This document shows positions 1 through 8,461 of a DNA stretch of 64,000 nt, piece by piece. The stretch covers positions 124,001-188,000 of the forward strand of contig DASPIW010000057.1 of the NCBI GenBank assembly GCA_035628915.1, written 5' to 3'. Below the pieces are notes generated by a model that was not told the DNA's origin, did not search any database, and saw nothing but the letters and a program-made list of their open reading frames with translations. This DNA is from JARBUG01 sp035628915. Its GTDB lineage: Bacteria; Bacillota; Sulfobacillia; Symbiobacteriales; Symbiobacteriaceae. The position numbers were made by a program, and so were the translations under genes. The number at the start of each line of letters is the position of its first letter. Position 1 is the first letter of the stretch.

Positions 1-1791
1 ATCCGGATGCACGGTGATGACCCGCACCTTTCCCGACAGGCCCAACTGCCGGGCGATGGACCGGGAAAGCCCCGCCCGGACCAGTTCGGTCAACGCCTCA
101 AGATCCTTGGTGCCGGCTCCATAGTCGGCCAGGGTCTCGAAAATGGTGACCAGATCCCGAATGGAGATCGACTCCCGCAGCAGGTTCTGCAGCACTTTCT
201 GCATTTCGCCGAGCGTCAGGGCCCGCTGCAGTTCCTCCACCACCGCCGGGTGGGACTCCTTGATCATGTCGAGGAGCTGCTTCACTTCCTGGCGGCCCAG
301 CAGTTCGTGGGCGTGCCGGCGGATGATCTCCGTCAAATGGGTGGCGACGACTGCCGGCGGATCGACCACCGTGTAGCCCGCCAGCTCTGCCCGTTCCCGG
401 TCCGCTTCGGCGACCCACAGGGCCGGCAGGCCAAAGGCCGGTTCTCTGGTTTCCAGGCCGGGCACCGGCTGGATCACGGTACCTGGGTCCATCGCCAAAA
501 AGTGGTCTGGTAATAATTCGCCCTGAGCCACTTCAATGCCTTTCAGTTTTATCACATATTGGTTTGGTTTCAGGCTCATATTGTCACGAACCCGGATATA
601 CGGAAGTACTAAGCCCAAGTCGAGGGCGGTCTGCCGGCGAATCATGACCACCCGTTCCATCAGGTCGCCGCCCATATTGGTATCGGCCAGGGCGAGCAAG
701 CCGTAGCCGAGTTCGATTTCGAGCGGATCGATCTGCAGCAGGGCCAGCACGTTTTCCGGCTTGCGCTCTTCGGCGGCAGCCGCCACCTGCACGTCGCTCT
801 CGGCCCGCTGCTTCTCATCCGCCGCCGCCCGCCTTGCCGCCCGCGTCAACTGCCACGCCAGGAAGAGTACAACCGCCGACAGGATCAGGAAGGGCGTCGG
901 CGGCAGACCCGGCACCAGGCCCAGGGCGCCGATGGTCGCGCCGGTCAGGTAAAGCACCCGGGGCTGGCGCATAAGCTGGCCGACCAGTTCCTGGCCCAGG
1001 TTCCCGTCCGAAGCCGCCCGGGTGACGACGATGCCGGTCGCCGTGGAGATCAACAGGGCGGGAATCTGGCTGACCAGGCCGTCGCCCACGGTCAGCAGGG
1101 CGAAGCGCTGCAGTGCGGCCGTCGCGTCGAGCCCCAGCATCAGCACGCCGACGGCGATGCCCCCCAGCAGGTTGATCACGTTGATGATCATGCCGGCGAT
1201 GGCGTCGCCCTTGACGAACTTGGACGCGCCGTCCATGGCGCCGTAAAAGTCCGCTTCCTGTTCGATGGACCGGCGCCGGGCGCGGGCCTCGTTCTCTGTT
1301 ATCAGCCCGGCGTTCAGGTCGGCGTCAATGGCCATCTGCTTGCCCGGCATGGCATCCAGCGTAAAGCGGGCCGCCACTTCCGAGACGCGCTCGGCGCCCC
1401 GGGTAATCACGACAAATTGGATGATGACCAGGATCAGGAAGACGACGAAGCCGACCACCGCGTTACCGCCGACTACGAACTCGCCGAAGGCCGTAATCAC
1501 CTGCGGCGCTTCCGCACCGCTGAGGATGATGCGCGTCGACGAGACGTTCAGCGACAGGCGGAAGAGCGTCGTGATCAAGAGCAGCGTCGGGAAGACCGAG
1601 AACTGCAGTGGCTCGGTATTATAGATCGCGACGAGGACTATGCCGACCGAAACGGTCAGGTTGAGCGCCAGCAGCACATCCACCAGGCCGGCGGGCACGG
1701 GGATCACCAGCATGGCCACCACCAGCACGATGACCAGGGCGATCAGGATATCGCTGTACTTGCTCAGGTTCACGGCCCCGCGTGACGGCAT
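1..1791 (-). CDS. flhA: Flagellar export gate protein FlhA (3' end outside window)
   Basis: FlhA forms the membrane-embedded, substrate-docking ring of the flagellar type III export gate. The frame is open from an ATG at 1791 through base 1, giving 597 codons without a stop. The family is usually about 680-700 residues, so roughly the last 90-100 residues lie beyond the window. The N-terminal third is a multi-pass membrane domain, with runs such as ILIALVIVLVVAMLVIPVPA near the start. It is followed by the charged cytoplasmic loop typical of FlhA (the region including MPGKQMAIDADLNAGLI) and then the soluble C-terminal domain. It is the last flagellar gene visible, downstream of flhB, as in Bacillus subtilis. 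The gap to flhB is filled by a family A repeat. The identification is secure. Confidence 0.95.
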   Translation of the reverse strand, partial: MPSRGAVNLSKYSDILIALVIVLVVAMLVIPVPAGLVDVLLALNLTVSVGIVLVAIYNTEPLQFSVFPTLLLITTLFRLSLNVSSTRIILSGAEAPQVITAFGEFVVGGNAVVGFVVFLILVIIQFVVITRGAERVSEVAARFTLDAMPGKQMAIDADLNAGLITENEARARRRSIEQEADFYGAMDGASKFVKGDAIAGMIINVINLLGGIAVGVLMLGLDATAALQRFALLTVGDGLVSQIPALLISTATGIVVTRAASDGNLGQELVGQLMRQPRVLYLTGATIGALGLVPGLPPTPFLILSAVVLFLAWQLTRAARRAAADEKQRAESDVQVAAAAEERKPENVLALLQIDPLEIELGYGLLALADTNMGGDLMERVVMIRRQTALDLGLVLPYIRVRDNMSLKPNQYVIKLKGIEVAQGELLPDHFLAMDPGTVIQPVPGLETREPAFGLPALWVAEADRERAELAGYTVVDPPAVVATHLTEIIRRHAHELLGRQEVKQLLDMIKESHPAVVEELQRALTLGEMQKVLQNLLRESISIRDLVTIFETLADYGAGTKDLEALTELVRAGLSRSIARQLGLSGKVRVITVHPD

Positions 1792-1807
1792 GGTCCGACC
1801 TCCTAGT

Positions 1808-1890
1808 CTAGTGCGGCACTACGCAGCGGCGAGGCCGCACGGCACCCGTAAATGGCGCGTCAGCGCCGAGAAGGGCGGTAACGGCACTAG
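1808..1890 (-). repeat. Family A intergenic repeat, copy 1 (CTAG-bounded)
   Basis: An 83-bp segment lies between the flhB stop and the flhA start. It begins CTAGTGC and ends GCACTAG, a perfect 7-bp terminal inverted repeat. It contains the internal hairpins GCGGCgagGCCGC and GGCGCgtcaGCGCC. The core (ccgtaaatggcgcgtcagcg and flanks) recurs at 7919-7990. The right-hand CTAG overlaps the flhB TAG stop codon. It looks like a miniature inverted-repeat element fixed between cistrons; the function is unknown. Confidence 0.8.
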
Positions 1891-2957
1891 TAACCCCTCT
1901 GCTTCAGCTGGTAGACGTAGGCGAGCACCTCGGCCACGGCCTGGAACAGATCGGGGGGGATCTCCTGTCCAATGTCGGTCACCTTGAATAACTGCCGGGC
2001 CAGGGGCGGGTTCTCCACAATGGGGATCTCCCCTTCCTGGGCCAGTTCCCTGATGCGCAGGGCGATCAGCCCCTGCCCCTTGGCGAGCACTTTTGGAGCC
2101 GTCATCTCGGGCTGCTTGTAGGCCAGGGCGACGGCGAAGTGTGTCGGGTTGGTCACGACCACATCGGCCTTTTTCACATCCTGCATCATGCGGCGGCGTG
2201 ACATCTCCCGCTGCTTCTGCCGAATCTTGGAGCGAATCTCCGGGTTGCCTTCGGTCTGCTTGTACTCTTCCTTGACCTCTTGTTTGCTCATCTTGATCGA
2301 CTGCTCGTATTCCCAGCGCTGGTATGCGTAGTCCGCCACCGCAAGGACGAGCATGGAGACGCCCACCCAGAGCAGCAGCCGCGAGATCAGCTGCACAAAG
2401 AACTGGATCATCTGCGGAAGCTCCAGGCCAATCAGCAGCGGAAAGGCCTCCAGGTCGTCGGCAACGGTGCGGTAGGCGACCCACCCGATAATCGTCACCT
2501 TGACCAGGGCCTTGAGCATCTCGGCTACGGAGCGCTTGGAGAAGATGCGTTTCAGCCCGCTGCCGGGGTTGATGCGCTCAAAGTTCGGTGCCAGCGGCTC
2601 CCCGGTGAAAAGGAAGCCGATCTGCACCACGTTGCCCAGTACCCCCGCCAGGGCGCCCGCCAGAGCTACGGGCGCCGCCACGGTGGCGACGAGTATGTAG
2701 ACGTTGTTCATCAGCGTCCGGGCGCCGGCCTCCGACCAGTCCTGCATGGCGCCCTGCTCCCAGAGCGTCCGGGAGAAGGAGAAGATTCGCCCGGCCACGT
2801 ACGGCGCCGCATACTGCAGGGTAAAGTAAGTGGCCAGCAGCGACAACGCCCCGACCAGTTCCATCGACTTGAAGACCTGGCCCTTCTTGCGGGCCTCTTC
2901 CCGCCGTTTCGGCGTTGCCTCTTCAGTCCGCTCGCCCGCAAAGAGCTGCAGGTCCAA
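1887..2957 (-). CDS. flhB: Flagellar export switch protein FlhB
   Basis: FlhB is the export-gate component that switches the flagellar type III apparatus from hook to filament substrates. The 356-residue protein has the family N-terminus (DLQLFAGERTEEATPKRR), four membrane segments between about residues 35 and 215, and a basic cytoplasmic linker. The autocleavage motif NPTH is at residues 270-273, after which comes the C-terminal domain. All expected features and the normal length are present, so it should be functional. It starts 7 bp after the fliR stop and ends inside a family A repeat that separates it from flhA. Confidence 0.97.
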   Translation of the reverse strand: MDLQLFAGERTEEATPKRREEARKKGQVFKSMELVGALSLLATYFTLQYAAPYVAGRIFSFSRTLWEQGAMQDWSEAGARTLMNNVYILVATVAAPVALAGALAGVLGNVVQIGFLFTGEPLAPNFERINPGSGLKRIFSKRSVAEMLKALVKVTIIGWVAYRTVADDLEAFPLLIGLELPQMIQFFVQLISRLLLWVGVSMLVLAVADYAYQRWEYEQSIKMSKQEVKEEYKQTEGNPEIRSKIRQKQREMSRRRMMQDVKKADVVVTNPTHFAVALAYKQPEMTAPKVLAKGQGLIALRIRELAQEGEIPIVENPPLARQLFKVTDIGQEIPPDLFQAVAEVLAYVYQLKQRGY

Positions 2958-2964
2958 CCTTGAC

Positions 2965-3747
2965 TCACCCCTTAAGCAGGCGGAGCAGCGTCATGATATC
3001 CACCGACATGCCCCGGAACAGGACATGCAGGAAGGAGAGAAAGAGCGGCAGGGCCACCATGAGCATGAAGATGCCCACGCCCAGCTGGACCGGCATGCCG
3101 ACCACGAAGACGTTCATCTGCGGGACGGCCCGGTTCAGAATGCCCAGGGCGACGGTGGTCAGGAAAAGGGCGGCCAGGACCGGCGCCGCCACTTTGAACC
3201 CGATCAGAAAGAGGTTGGCGCCCATTTTGACCACCGACTCGGCGAGGGCGGGGGTCAGCACCGCCTTGCCGATGGGCGCCAGGGCGTAGGAGTCCATGAG
3301 GGCCTGCAGCAGCATGTGGTGGCCGTTGATCGTGAAGAAGATCAGGAGGGCCAGGATGTACATGAAATTGCCCACGACGGGCATCTGGGTGTTGGTCATG
3401 GGGTCCAGGAGGTTGACCATGGAAAGGCCCATATTGATGTCGAGCAACTGGCCCGCCAGCTGGACGGCACTCAGCACCAGCGCGGCGACGAAGCCGATCA
3501 CCATACCGACCAGCAGCTCCCGGACGACCATGGTCCCCAGCGTCGCGAAGGAGTCGGGCATGGCCAGGTCCCGAAAGAGCGGCGAGACGACTACTGCCGT
3601 GCCGAAGGAGATGGCCACCCGCAGCTGCACGGGCACCAGCCGGTTCGACCAAATCGGCGCAGTGGTGAACAGCCCCAGCATGCGCATGAAGAGCAGGAGA
3701 AAGATATCGATGCGCCGCAGGATCAGATCCGTTACGGTGAGCTCCAT
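2965..3747 (-). CDS. fliR: Flagellar export protein FliR
   Basis: FliR is one of the FliP/FliQ/FliR proteins that form the helical export pore of the flagellar secretion system. The 260-residue product is almost entirely hydrophobic, with about six membrane segments. It carries family-typical stretches such as RMLGLFTTAPIW near residue 22 and QLLDINMGLSMVNLLDP in the middle. The length is normal. It lies directly between fliQ (1-bp gap) and flhB (7-bp gap), so the fliQ-fliR-flhB trio is tightly coupled. Confidence 0.96.
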   Translation of the reverse strand: MELTVTDLILRRIDIFLLLFMRMLGLFTTAPIWSNRLVPVQLRVAISFGTAVVVSPLFRDLAMPDSFATLGTMVVRELLVGMVIGFVAALVLSAVQLAGQLLDINMGLSMVNLLDPMTNTQMPVVGNFMYILALLIFFTINGHHMLLQALMDSYALAPIGKAVLTPALAESVVKMGANLFLIGFKVAAPVLAALFLTTVALGILNRAVPQMNVFVVGMPVQLGVGIFMLMVALPLFLSFLHVLFRGMSVDIMTLLRLLKG

Positions 3748-3748
3748 G

Positions 3749-4018
3749 CTACTTCACCATCTCCGGAATCCGGGCGAAGACGCCGGTTGCAAACTCCATC
3801 AGGGTGTGGTGCATCCAGGGACCGAACAGGACCACGGCGACCAGTACGACGACGATCTTCGGAATGAAGGAAAGCGTCTGCTCGTTGATCTGGGTGGTCG
3901 CCTGAAAAATGGAGACGACCAGACCCGCCAGCAGTCCCAGGAGCAGAATGGGGCCGCTCACCAGCAGAACCGTCAACAGCGCGTTGCGCCCCAGGGTTAT
4001 GACGAACTCTTCGGTCAA
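3749..4018 (-). CDS. fliQ: Flagellar export protein FliQ
   Basis: FliQ is a small two-helix-hairpin subunit of the export pore. The 89-residue protein has two long hydrophobic segments (about residues 15-40 and 50-75), the conserved TQINEQTLSFIPKI turn between them, and the usual length. The predicted start is a TTG at 4018, with a GGGGGG stretch about 7 bases upstream; no better ATG is in frame. A gap of about 500 bp filled with repeat DNA separates it from fliP, where flagellar operons usually have almost none. Confidence 0.95.
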   Translation of the reverse strand: MTEEFVITLGRNALLTVLLVSGPILLLGLLAGLVVSIFQATTQINEQTLSFIPKIVVVLVAVVLFGPWMHHTLMEFATGVFARIPEMVK

Positions 4019-4213
4019 CCCGGACCCCCCTCTTCAGACGACCGCACCCGACACTAACATATACGTATTCAGAGTACTGGAATGTTCTAGGCGTCGTTCC
4101 TAAACATACGGCAACATTGTGATACTGATACGGCAAATCTCTCCAACTCTCCTGCCAGTTTGGCGGGAAGGCGTGGGCCAATTCCGACTCAACGCATTGC
4201 TATGTCACAGTTC

Positions 4214-4299
4214 GGGCCTTGAATGTGGGAAAGGAAACTGGATTTTTTACCACGGAAAACGCGGAAGGGGACACGGAAATCGCGGCAGTGGAAGTGGGA
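4214..4299. repeat. Family C repeat, copy 1 (near-identical to 62475-62559)
   Basis: This 86-bp segment runs from GGGCCTTGAATGTGGGA to GCGGCAGTGGAAGTGGGA. It matches 62475-62559 almost base for base, differing mainly in the middle (ggattttttaccacgg versus ggattttcccacgg). It contains the family C arm CCACGGAaaACGCGGAAGG. A degenerate opposite arm may lie at 4479-4494. Confidence 0.8.
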
Positions 4300-4332
4300 T
4301 CAGCGCCACCGCTTGTCCCAACGCACCTGATA

Positions 4333-4365
4333 GAGAACCCCGCCATGCGCCATGGCGGGGCTCTC
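4333..4365. other. Strong stem-loop in the fliP-fliQ gap
   Basis: The arms GAGA-CCCCGCCATG and CATGGCGGGG-TCTC pair over 14 of 15 positions with a 3-base loop. There is no T-run on either strand, so it is not a standard intrinsic terminator. It may be an RNA-processing or folding element, or part of the repeat element that fills the gap. Confidence 0.6.
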
Positions 4366-4514
4366 AATACGAACGTTCTCAGTCCGAATACCCGGGATCT
4401 TTGCCAATCGTCGGTTGGGCTGATTTGACGCGCAAGAAAGCCCGGAACACTAGGCTCGGGGCCACGAACTCTCGTCGTCCGCGCCTCCGCTGCCAATTCT
4501 TGAATTCCAAAGCC

Positions 4515-5297
4515 TCAATGGAACGACTGTATCAGGTACTGCACGACCAGCCGCCAGCCGTCCATCATAATGAAGAGGAGGATCTTGAACGGCAGGGAGA
4601 TCATCATTGGCGGGAGCATCAACATGCCCATCGACATCAATGTCGCCGATATCACCATGTCAATGACGATGAAGGGAATGAATATGAGGAACCCGATCTT
4701 GAAGGCGGTAGCGATTTCGCTAACCGCAAATGCCGGGATGATGACGTATGTAGGGATATCCTTCTCCGAGTTCGGCCTGGGCAAGCCGGCCAGGTTGACG
4801 AAGAGCGCCAGATCCTTTTCGTTGGCCTGCTTGAGCATGAACTCGCGCAGGGGCTCCTGGCCCTTGGCCAGCGCCTCCGCCTGGCCGATTTCTCCGCGCA
4901 GATAAGGCTGCAATGCCTCCGTGTTGACGCGGCTGAAAGTGGGCGCCATCACGAAGAACGTCAGGAAGAGCGCCAGGCCCACCAGCACCTGGTTGGGCGG
5001 CTGGTTCTGGGTGGCCAGGGCGCTGCGGGTAAACGAAAGCACCACGATGATCCGGGTGAAGCCCGTCATCATCACCATAATCGAAGGGGCCAGCGACAGA
5101 ATCGTCAGCAGGCCGAGAATCTGCAGGGTACTGACCACATCGGCCGGACTGTCCGACTGGCCGACCCCAATGTTGACCGTGGGCAGGGGCACCGCCGGCT
5201 CCGCCATTGCCCGCCCCGCCGCTCCGATGATCACCGCACCGAACAGGAGCGCCGCGGCCGGTAGGAGCAACCGCCCGGGTCTCATGCGCAGACGCAT
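4515..5297 (-). CDS. fliP: Flagellar export protein FliP
   Basis: FliP is the main pore-forming subunit of the flagellar export gate. The 260-residue protein has an N-terminal signal-like segment (about residues 8-32, ending near AMAEP), as is usual for FliP. It then has membrane helices with the conserved stretch MVMMTGFTRIIVVLSFTRSA, a polar periplasmic loop, and the C-terminal signature SMGMLMLPPMMISLPFKILL. The length is normal for the family. It lies 12 bp downstream of fliO, and its junction with fliQ is opened up by repeat DNA. Confidence 0.97.
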   Translation of the reverse strand: MRLRMRPGRLLLPAAALLFGAVIIGAAGRAMAEPAVPLPTVNIGVGQSDSPADVVSTLQILGLLTILSLAPSIMVMMTGFTRIIVVLSFTRSALATQNQPPNQVLVGLALFLTFFVMAPTFSRVNTEALQPYLRGEIGQAEALAKGQEPLREFMLKQANEKDLALFVNLAGLPRPNSEKDIPTYVIIPAFAVSEIATAFKIGFLIFIPFIVIDMVISATLMSMGMLMLPPMMISLPFKILLFIMMDGWRLVVQYLIQSFH

Positions 5298-5309
5298 GGC
5301 AGCTACCCC

Positions 5310-5762
5310 CTATTTCTCCTTGTCCTGCAGCCGCCGCAGCCGGTCCAGCTGCTGCCGGAGCCGCTCCTCCGTGCTCTCCTCCTCACCGGACGCCGCGGGC
5401 GGGGCGGACTGACCGCGCACCTTCGCCAGGATCTCCCGGAACGAGGCGGGCAGGGGGCCCGACTGCTCGGGCGGCGTCTGCGTCAACACGCGCTCAACGA
5501 CGTCGGGATCGTCAATGGCATCGATCAGGCTGATCCGATCGGCCGTCGACCCGACCAAATAGATGCGGCCCCCCACTTCGAGCAGCATGATCGACCGGTC
5601 GCGCCCGGCGGGCACGTTCTCCAGTACGCGCACCATGCGGCCGCGGGCGGCCAGGCCCATCCGATACCCGACCATGCGGGTGGACAGCCAGGCCAGCCCG
5701 ACGACAAGCCCGAAGAGGAAGACCGCTTTCCAAAGCTCCCATGTGGTATTCGCGGTATCCAT
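5310..5762 (-). CDS. fliO: Flagellar biosynthesis protein FliO
   Basis: FliO helps assemble the FliP pore ring. From an ATG at 5762 preceded by GAAGGGGACTTGTTG (good ribosome binding site) the protein is 150 residues. A longer reading to 5882 runs back into fliY and lacks such a site. One membrane helix lies at about residues 12-28 (AVFLFGLVVGLAWL). It is followed by the FliO domain with the motif MVRVLENVPAGRDRSIMLLE and a charged, Gln/Arg-rich tail. Position between fliY and fliP supports the call. The gene cheY, found at this spot in B. subtilis, is absent. Confidence 0.9.
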   Translation of the reverse strand: MDTANTTWELWKAVFLFGLVVGLAWLSTRMVGYRMGLAARGRMVRVLENVPAGRDRSIMLLEVGGRIYLVGSTADRISLIDAIDDPDVVERVLTQTPPEQSGPLPASFREILAKVRGQSAPPAASGEEESTEERLRQQLDRLRRLQDKEK

Positions 5763-5802
5763 CAACAAGTCCCCTTCACCAGCGCCGGCTACGGGAACAA
5801 AC

Positions 5803-6891
5803 CTAGCGGAAAGACTGCAGCCGCTCCACCGGACTAAGGATATCGGTGATGCGCACGCCATAGTTCTCGTCGATGACCACAACCTCGCCCTTGGCGATCA
5901 GCTTGCCGTTGACCAGGACATCCACCTGTTCGCCAGCCAGCTTGTCCAGCTCCAGCACGGAGCCGGGACCCATGGAAAGGACATCGCGAATCTGCTTCCG
6001 GGTTCGTCCCAATTCTACTGTAACCTGTAAGGAGACATCCATCAACAGTTCAATGTTACGAGTTTCCTCCCGCGCCGGGCGAGGGGCAACTTCCGGGAAG
6101 CGGGCCGCCTGGAAGGTTACCTGCGAAGGGGGCGCCGCGGCCGGAGCGGCCTGCCGCGGGGCGGGGCTGGGACTGGCGGCGGGCGGCGCCGCCTGGGCCG
6201 GGGCAGGGGCAGGCGCCGCATGCCGGCTCCGGGCGGACTGCTTCTCACGCACCGCGTCGGCAATGGGTGTCCAGACGGGCTGGGGCATAATCAGATAGAG
6301 CCGCCCGGCGTCGTCGCCCAACGTCAGGTCGATGGCCGCCGCCATGACCGCCGTCGCGGGCGCCCAGCCGGAAGCCTCGGCCAGGGTGGGCAGGTTAAGC
6401 ACTTCCACGGCGCCGGCAAAGGTCTGGCGGCCCAGCAGGTCGCCCACAGCTGTCAACCCGGCGTGATTCATCTGGGTCAGGCCGTCGACCAGTGCGCCCA
6501 GGGCCGAATCATCCAGGGCCGACGGCGCCACGCCGCCGTATATGTGGGTGATGACCGCCAGGGCCAGCGTCAGCGGCACGCCGAAGAAGGCGGTGCCCTG
6601 CAGCCCCTGGTTGAGCGGCGTACGTCCGAAGAGCACGGGCCCTGTCAGCAGGTCCGCCATCTCCTTGACGGTAGTCTCATGTACTCCCCCCAGGAGTGCC
6701 TGGCAGGGGGTGCCCGCCAGATCCGTCAGGGCCTGTGCGGCCCGACCGGGGAACTCCTGCAGCCCTTCCGCCACCGCCTGAGCCTGGCCGCTCAGGCCCG
6801 GAGCCGCCGAAGCGGGCGCCGCAGCCTTGGGGCCGGACAAGCCCCGGACCAGGGCGTCAATCTCTGCCTGGGAGATGGGCTCCTCATGCAT
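5803..6891 (-). CDS. fliY: Flagellar motor switch protein FliY/FliN
   Basis: This is the switch-complex (C-ring) protein that couples chemotaxis signals to rotor direction. The 362-residue protein starts with the FliM-like peptide SQAEIDAL. A CheC-like middle region (about 40-215), an Ala/Pro-rich linker (about 225-275) and a C-terminal FliN/SpoA domain follow, with ELGRTRKQIRDVLSMGPGS and a VNGKLIAKGEVVVIDENYGV region. This three-part layout is that of FliY rather than short FliN. The start overlaps the fliM stop by 8 bp. Whether the CheC-like part still has CheY-P phosphatase activity was not established. Confidence 0.93.
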   Translation of the reverse strand: MHEEPISQAEIDALVRGLSGPKAAAPASAAPGLSGQAQAVAEGLQEFPGRAAQALTDLAGTPCQALLGGVHETTVKEMADLLTGPVLFGRTPLNQGLQGTAFFGVPLTLALAVITHIYGGVAPSALDDSALGALVDGLTQMNHAGLTAVGDLLGRQTFAGAVEVLNLPTLAEASGWAPATAVMAAAIDLTLGDDAGRLYLIMPQPVWTPIADAVREKQSARSRHAAPAPAPAQAAPPAASPSPAPRQAAPAAAPPSQVTFQAARFPEVAPRPAREETRNIELLMDVSLQVTVELGRTRKQIRDVLSMGPGSVLELDKLAGEQVDVLVNGKLIAKGEVVVIDENYGVRITDILSPVERLQSFR

Positions 6892-7885
6892 CGTCGTCGT
6901 CCCCCTTTATGGCATCGCCGTCGATCTCCACGACCACGCGGCCGCGAATCTGTCCGGGCCTGCCCAAGAACTTGGTCTCGTTGCCGACCTTCACTTTCGC
7001 CGGGTCGGTCAGCTTGGTGTCCAGCACCACCACATCGCCGATATTCAGCCCGAGAATCTCCCGGACGGTCAGGTCCACCCGGCCCAGTTCGACTGCAACG
7101 GGCACCTTCGCCTCACCCACGACCGATTCGATGGCGGCAACGTCGGCGGCGCGGACTTCACGGGCCTGGGTTTTGAACCAGTTGTGGGCGGACAGCTTGT
7201 CCAGGATCGGCTCCAGCGTCAGGTGCGGCAGGCAGAGGGTGATTACGCCCACGTGCTCGCCCACCCGCACGTCCACGGCGACTGTGATGACGATTTCGCC
7301 GGGGGCCGCCACCTGCACGAACATGGGATTGGTCTCGATGTTGCCGGGAGTCATCTTCATGTCGTACACATTGCGCCAAGCTTCGGCGTAGGCATCCAGC
7401 GTGCCGCGGATGACGCCGTGCATGACGGCCGACTCAATCTCCGTCAGCGGGCGCGTCTGAGGCAGGCTGCCCCCCGGACCGCCGAAGAGCCGATCGATCA
7501 TAGGAAAGGCGATCACCGGATTGATGTCCAGCACACAGGTGCCCGGCAGCGGCGGCATGGTGAACGCGCAGATGACCGACGGGTTGGAAATGGAGCGGAT
7601 GAACTCCGAGTACGTGTTCTGGTCAACCGAGCCGACGACCATCTGCACCATGGTGCGGAACCGGCCGGCAAAGTACGTCTGGAGCGGGCGGATGAAGTTC
7701 TCGTGGATCATCTGCAGGGTGCGGATCTGATCCTTTGAGAACTTGTCCGGGCGGCGGAAGTCGTACTGCCGAATCCGCTTTGGCGTCTGACCGCCGGACG
7801 CTTTTTTCGCTTCCGCTTCCTGGTCCTGGTTGACCATGGCAGATATGAGGGCATCGATCTCGGCTTGGGTTAGAATATCGCTCAA
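6884..7885 (-). CDS. fliM: Flagellar motor switch protein FliM
   Basis: FliM is the C-ring protein that binds phosphorylated CheY. The 333-residue protein has the N-terminal CheY-binding-type peptide LTQAEIDALISAM. The middle domain starts near YDFRRPDKFSKDQIRTLQMIHE, and a C-terminal SpoA domain contains VELGRVDLTVREILGLNIGDVV. Length and domain order are normal. It overlaps fliY by 8 bp and follows fliL across a family A repeat. Confidence 0.97.
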   Translation of the reverse strand: MSDILTQAEIDALISAMVNQDQEAEAKKASGGQTPKRIRQYDFRRPDKFSKDQIRTLQMIHENFIRPLQTYFAGRFRTMVQMVVGSVDQNTYSEFIRSISNPSVICAFTMPPLPGTCVLDINPVIAFPMIDRLFGGPGGSLPQTRPLTEIESAVMHGVIRGTLDAYAEAWRNVYDMKMTPGNIETNPMFVQVAAPGEIVITVAVDVRVGEHVGVITLCLPHLTLEPILDKLSAHNWFKTQAREVRAADVAAIESVVGEAKVPVAVELGRVDLTVREILGLNIGDVVVLDTKLTDPAKVKVGNETKFLGRPGQIRGRVVVEIDGDAIKGDDDDA

Positions 7886-7918
7886 GAGCGGGAGCCCCCT
7901 CTTTCTTGCTGGTGCGGT

Positions 7919-7990
7919 CTAGTGCGGCGCCGCACAGCGGCGAGGCCGCACGGCAACCGTAAATGGCGCGTCAGCGCCGAGAATGTCTAG
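7919..7990 (-). repeat. Family A intergenic repeat, copy 2 (CTAG-bounded)
   Basis: A 72-bp segment sits between the fliL stop and the fliM start and shares its core with 1808-1890 (GCGGCGAGGCCGCACGGCA then CCGTAAATGGCGCGTCAGCG). It is also bounded by CTAG at both ends, the right one overlapping the fliL TAG stop. The right end has diverged, so the terminal inverted repeat is shorter than in copy 1. Confidence 0.8.
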
Positions 7991-8439
7991 AACTGTACGA
8001 CGATGTCCGTAATCAGCACCTCACGTACGGTGTTGGCGCCCAACAGATCGTTGAGCGTCTTCAGGACATCGGCCTTTAGTTGTTTATTGGCTTCGGCGCT
8101 GCCTGTTACCTCCATGGATTTCTTTGTATTTAAAAGTTGCACCACCGCATCGCGAATGCGAGGAACGGCCTTCTCGACTTGCTCCTTATCCTTCGCCCGG
8201 GTCAGCACCAGGTGCATCGTCACCTTTACGTACTGCCGCTGGTCGGCCAGGTTGGTCACAAACTCGTTCAGCATAATGGTGTTCTCGCTCGTGATCTCCG
8301 CATGGGCAGGCACCGCGTTATTGACCGCATTTGCAGTGGCGCCGCGTCCGCCGACGAGGTAGCTCGTCAGGACGCTGACTCCGATCACGACGGCGAGGGC
8401 CAGCACACCGCCGACGATGTAGATGATCCGACTCTTCAC
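7987..8439 (-). CDS. fliL: Flagellar basal-body protein FliL
   Basis: FliL is a single-pass membrane protein that surrounds and supports the stator units. The 150-residue product has a short basic N-terminus (MKSRI), one membrane helix at about residues 5-28, a short linker and the periplasmic FliL domain. That domain shows the typical motif IMLNEFVTNLAD and the C-terminal VREVLITDIVVQF. It follows motB and precedes fliM. It is flanked by family B (upstream) and family A (downstream) repeats, so its message segment may be processed separately. Confidence 0.95.
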   Translation of the reverse strand: MKSRIIYIVGGVLALAVVIGVSVLTSYLVGGRGATANAVNNAVPAHAEITSENTIMLNEFVTNLADQRQYVKVTMHLVLTRAKDKEQVEKAVPRIRDAVVQLLNTKKSMEVTGSAEANKQLKADVLKTLNDLLGANTVREVLITDIVVQF

Positions 8440-8461
8440 GCCAGTTCCTCCTCGTAAGATA

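Larger units (their letters stand above)
4019..4514. other. 496-bp non-coding gap between fliP and fliQ
   Basis: No credible gene is seen in either strand. The gap holds a family C repeat arm (4214-4299), a strong stem-loop (4333-4365) and a degenerate opposite family C arm (4479-4494). Together these suggest the decayed remains of one repeat element inserted into the export operon. No convincing promoter for fliQ was found. Confidence 0.6.

Noticed and set aside
4333..4365. Stem-loop in the fliP-fliQ gap as an intrinsic terminator
   Set aside because: The stem is strong but neither strand has a T-run after it. It is listed only as a stem-loop.
2830..5412. Long plus-strand open frames opposite flhB, fliR, fliQ and fliP (for example 2830-3867 and 4119-5264)
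   Set aside because: They are antisense to well-identified genes, rich in Arg, His, Gln and Gly as expected from reversed GC-rich codons, and lack ribosome sites.
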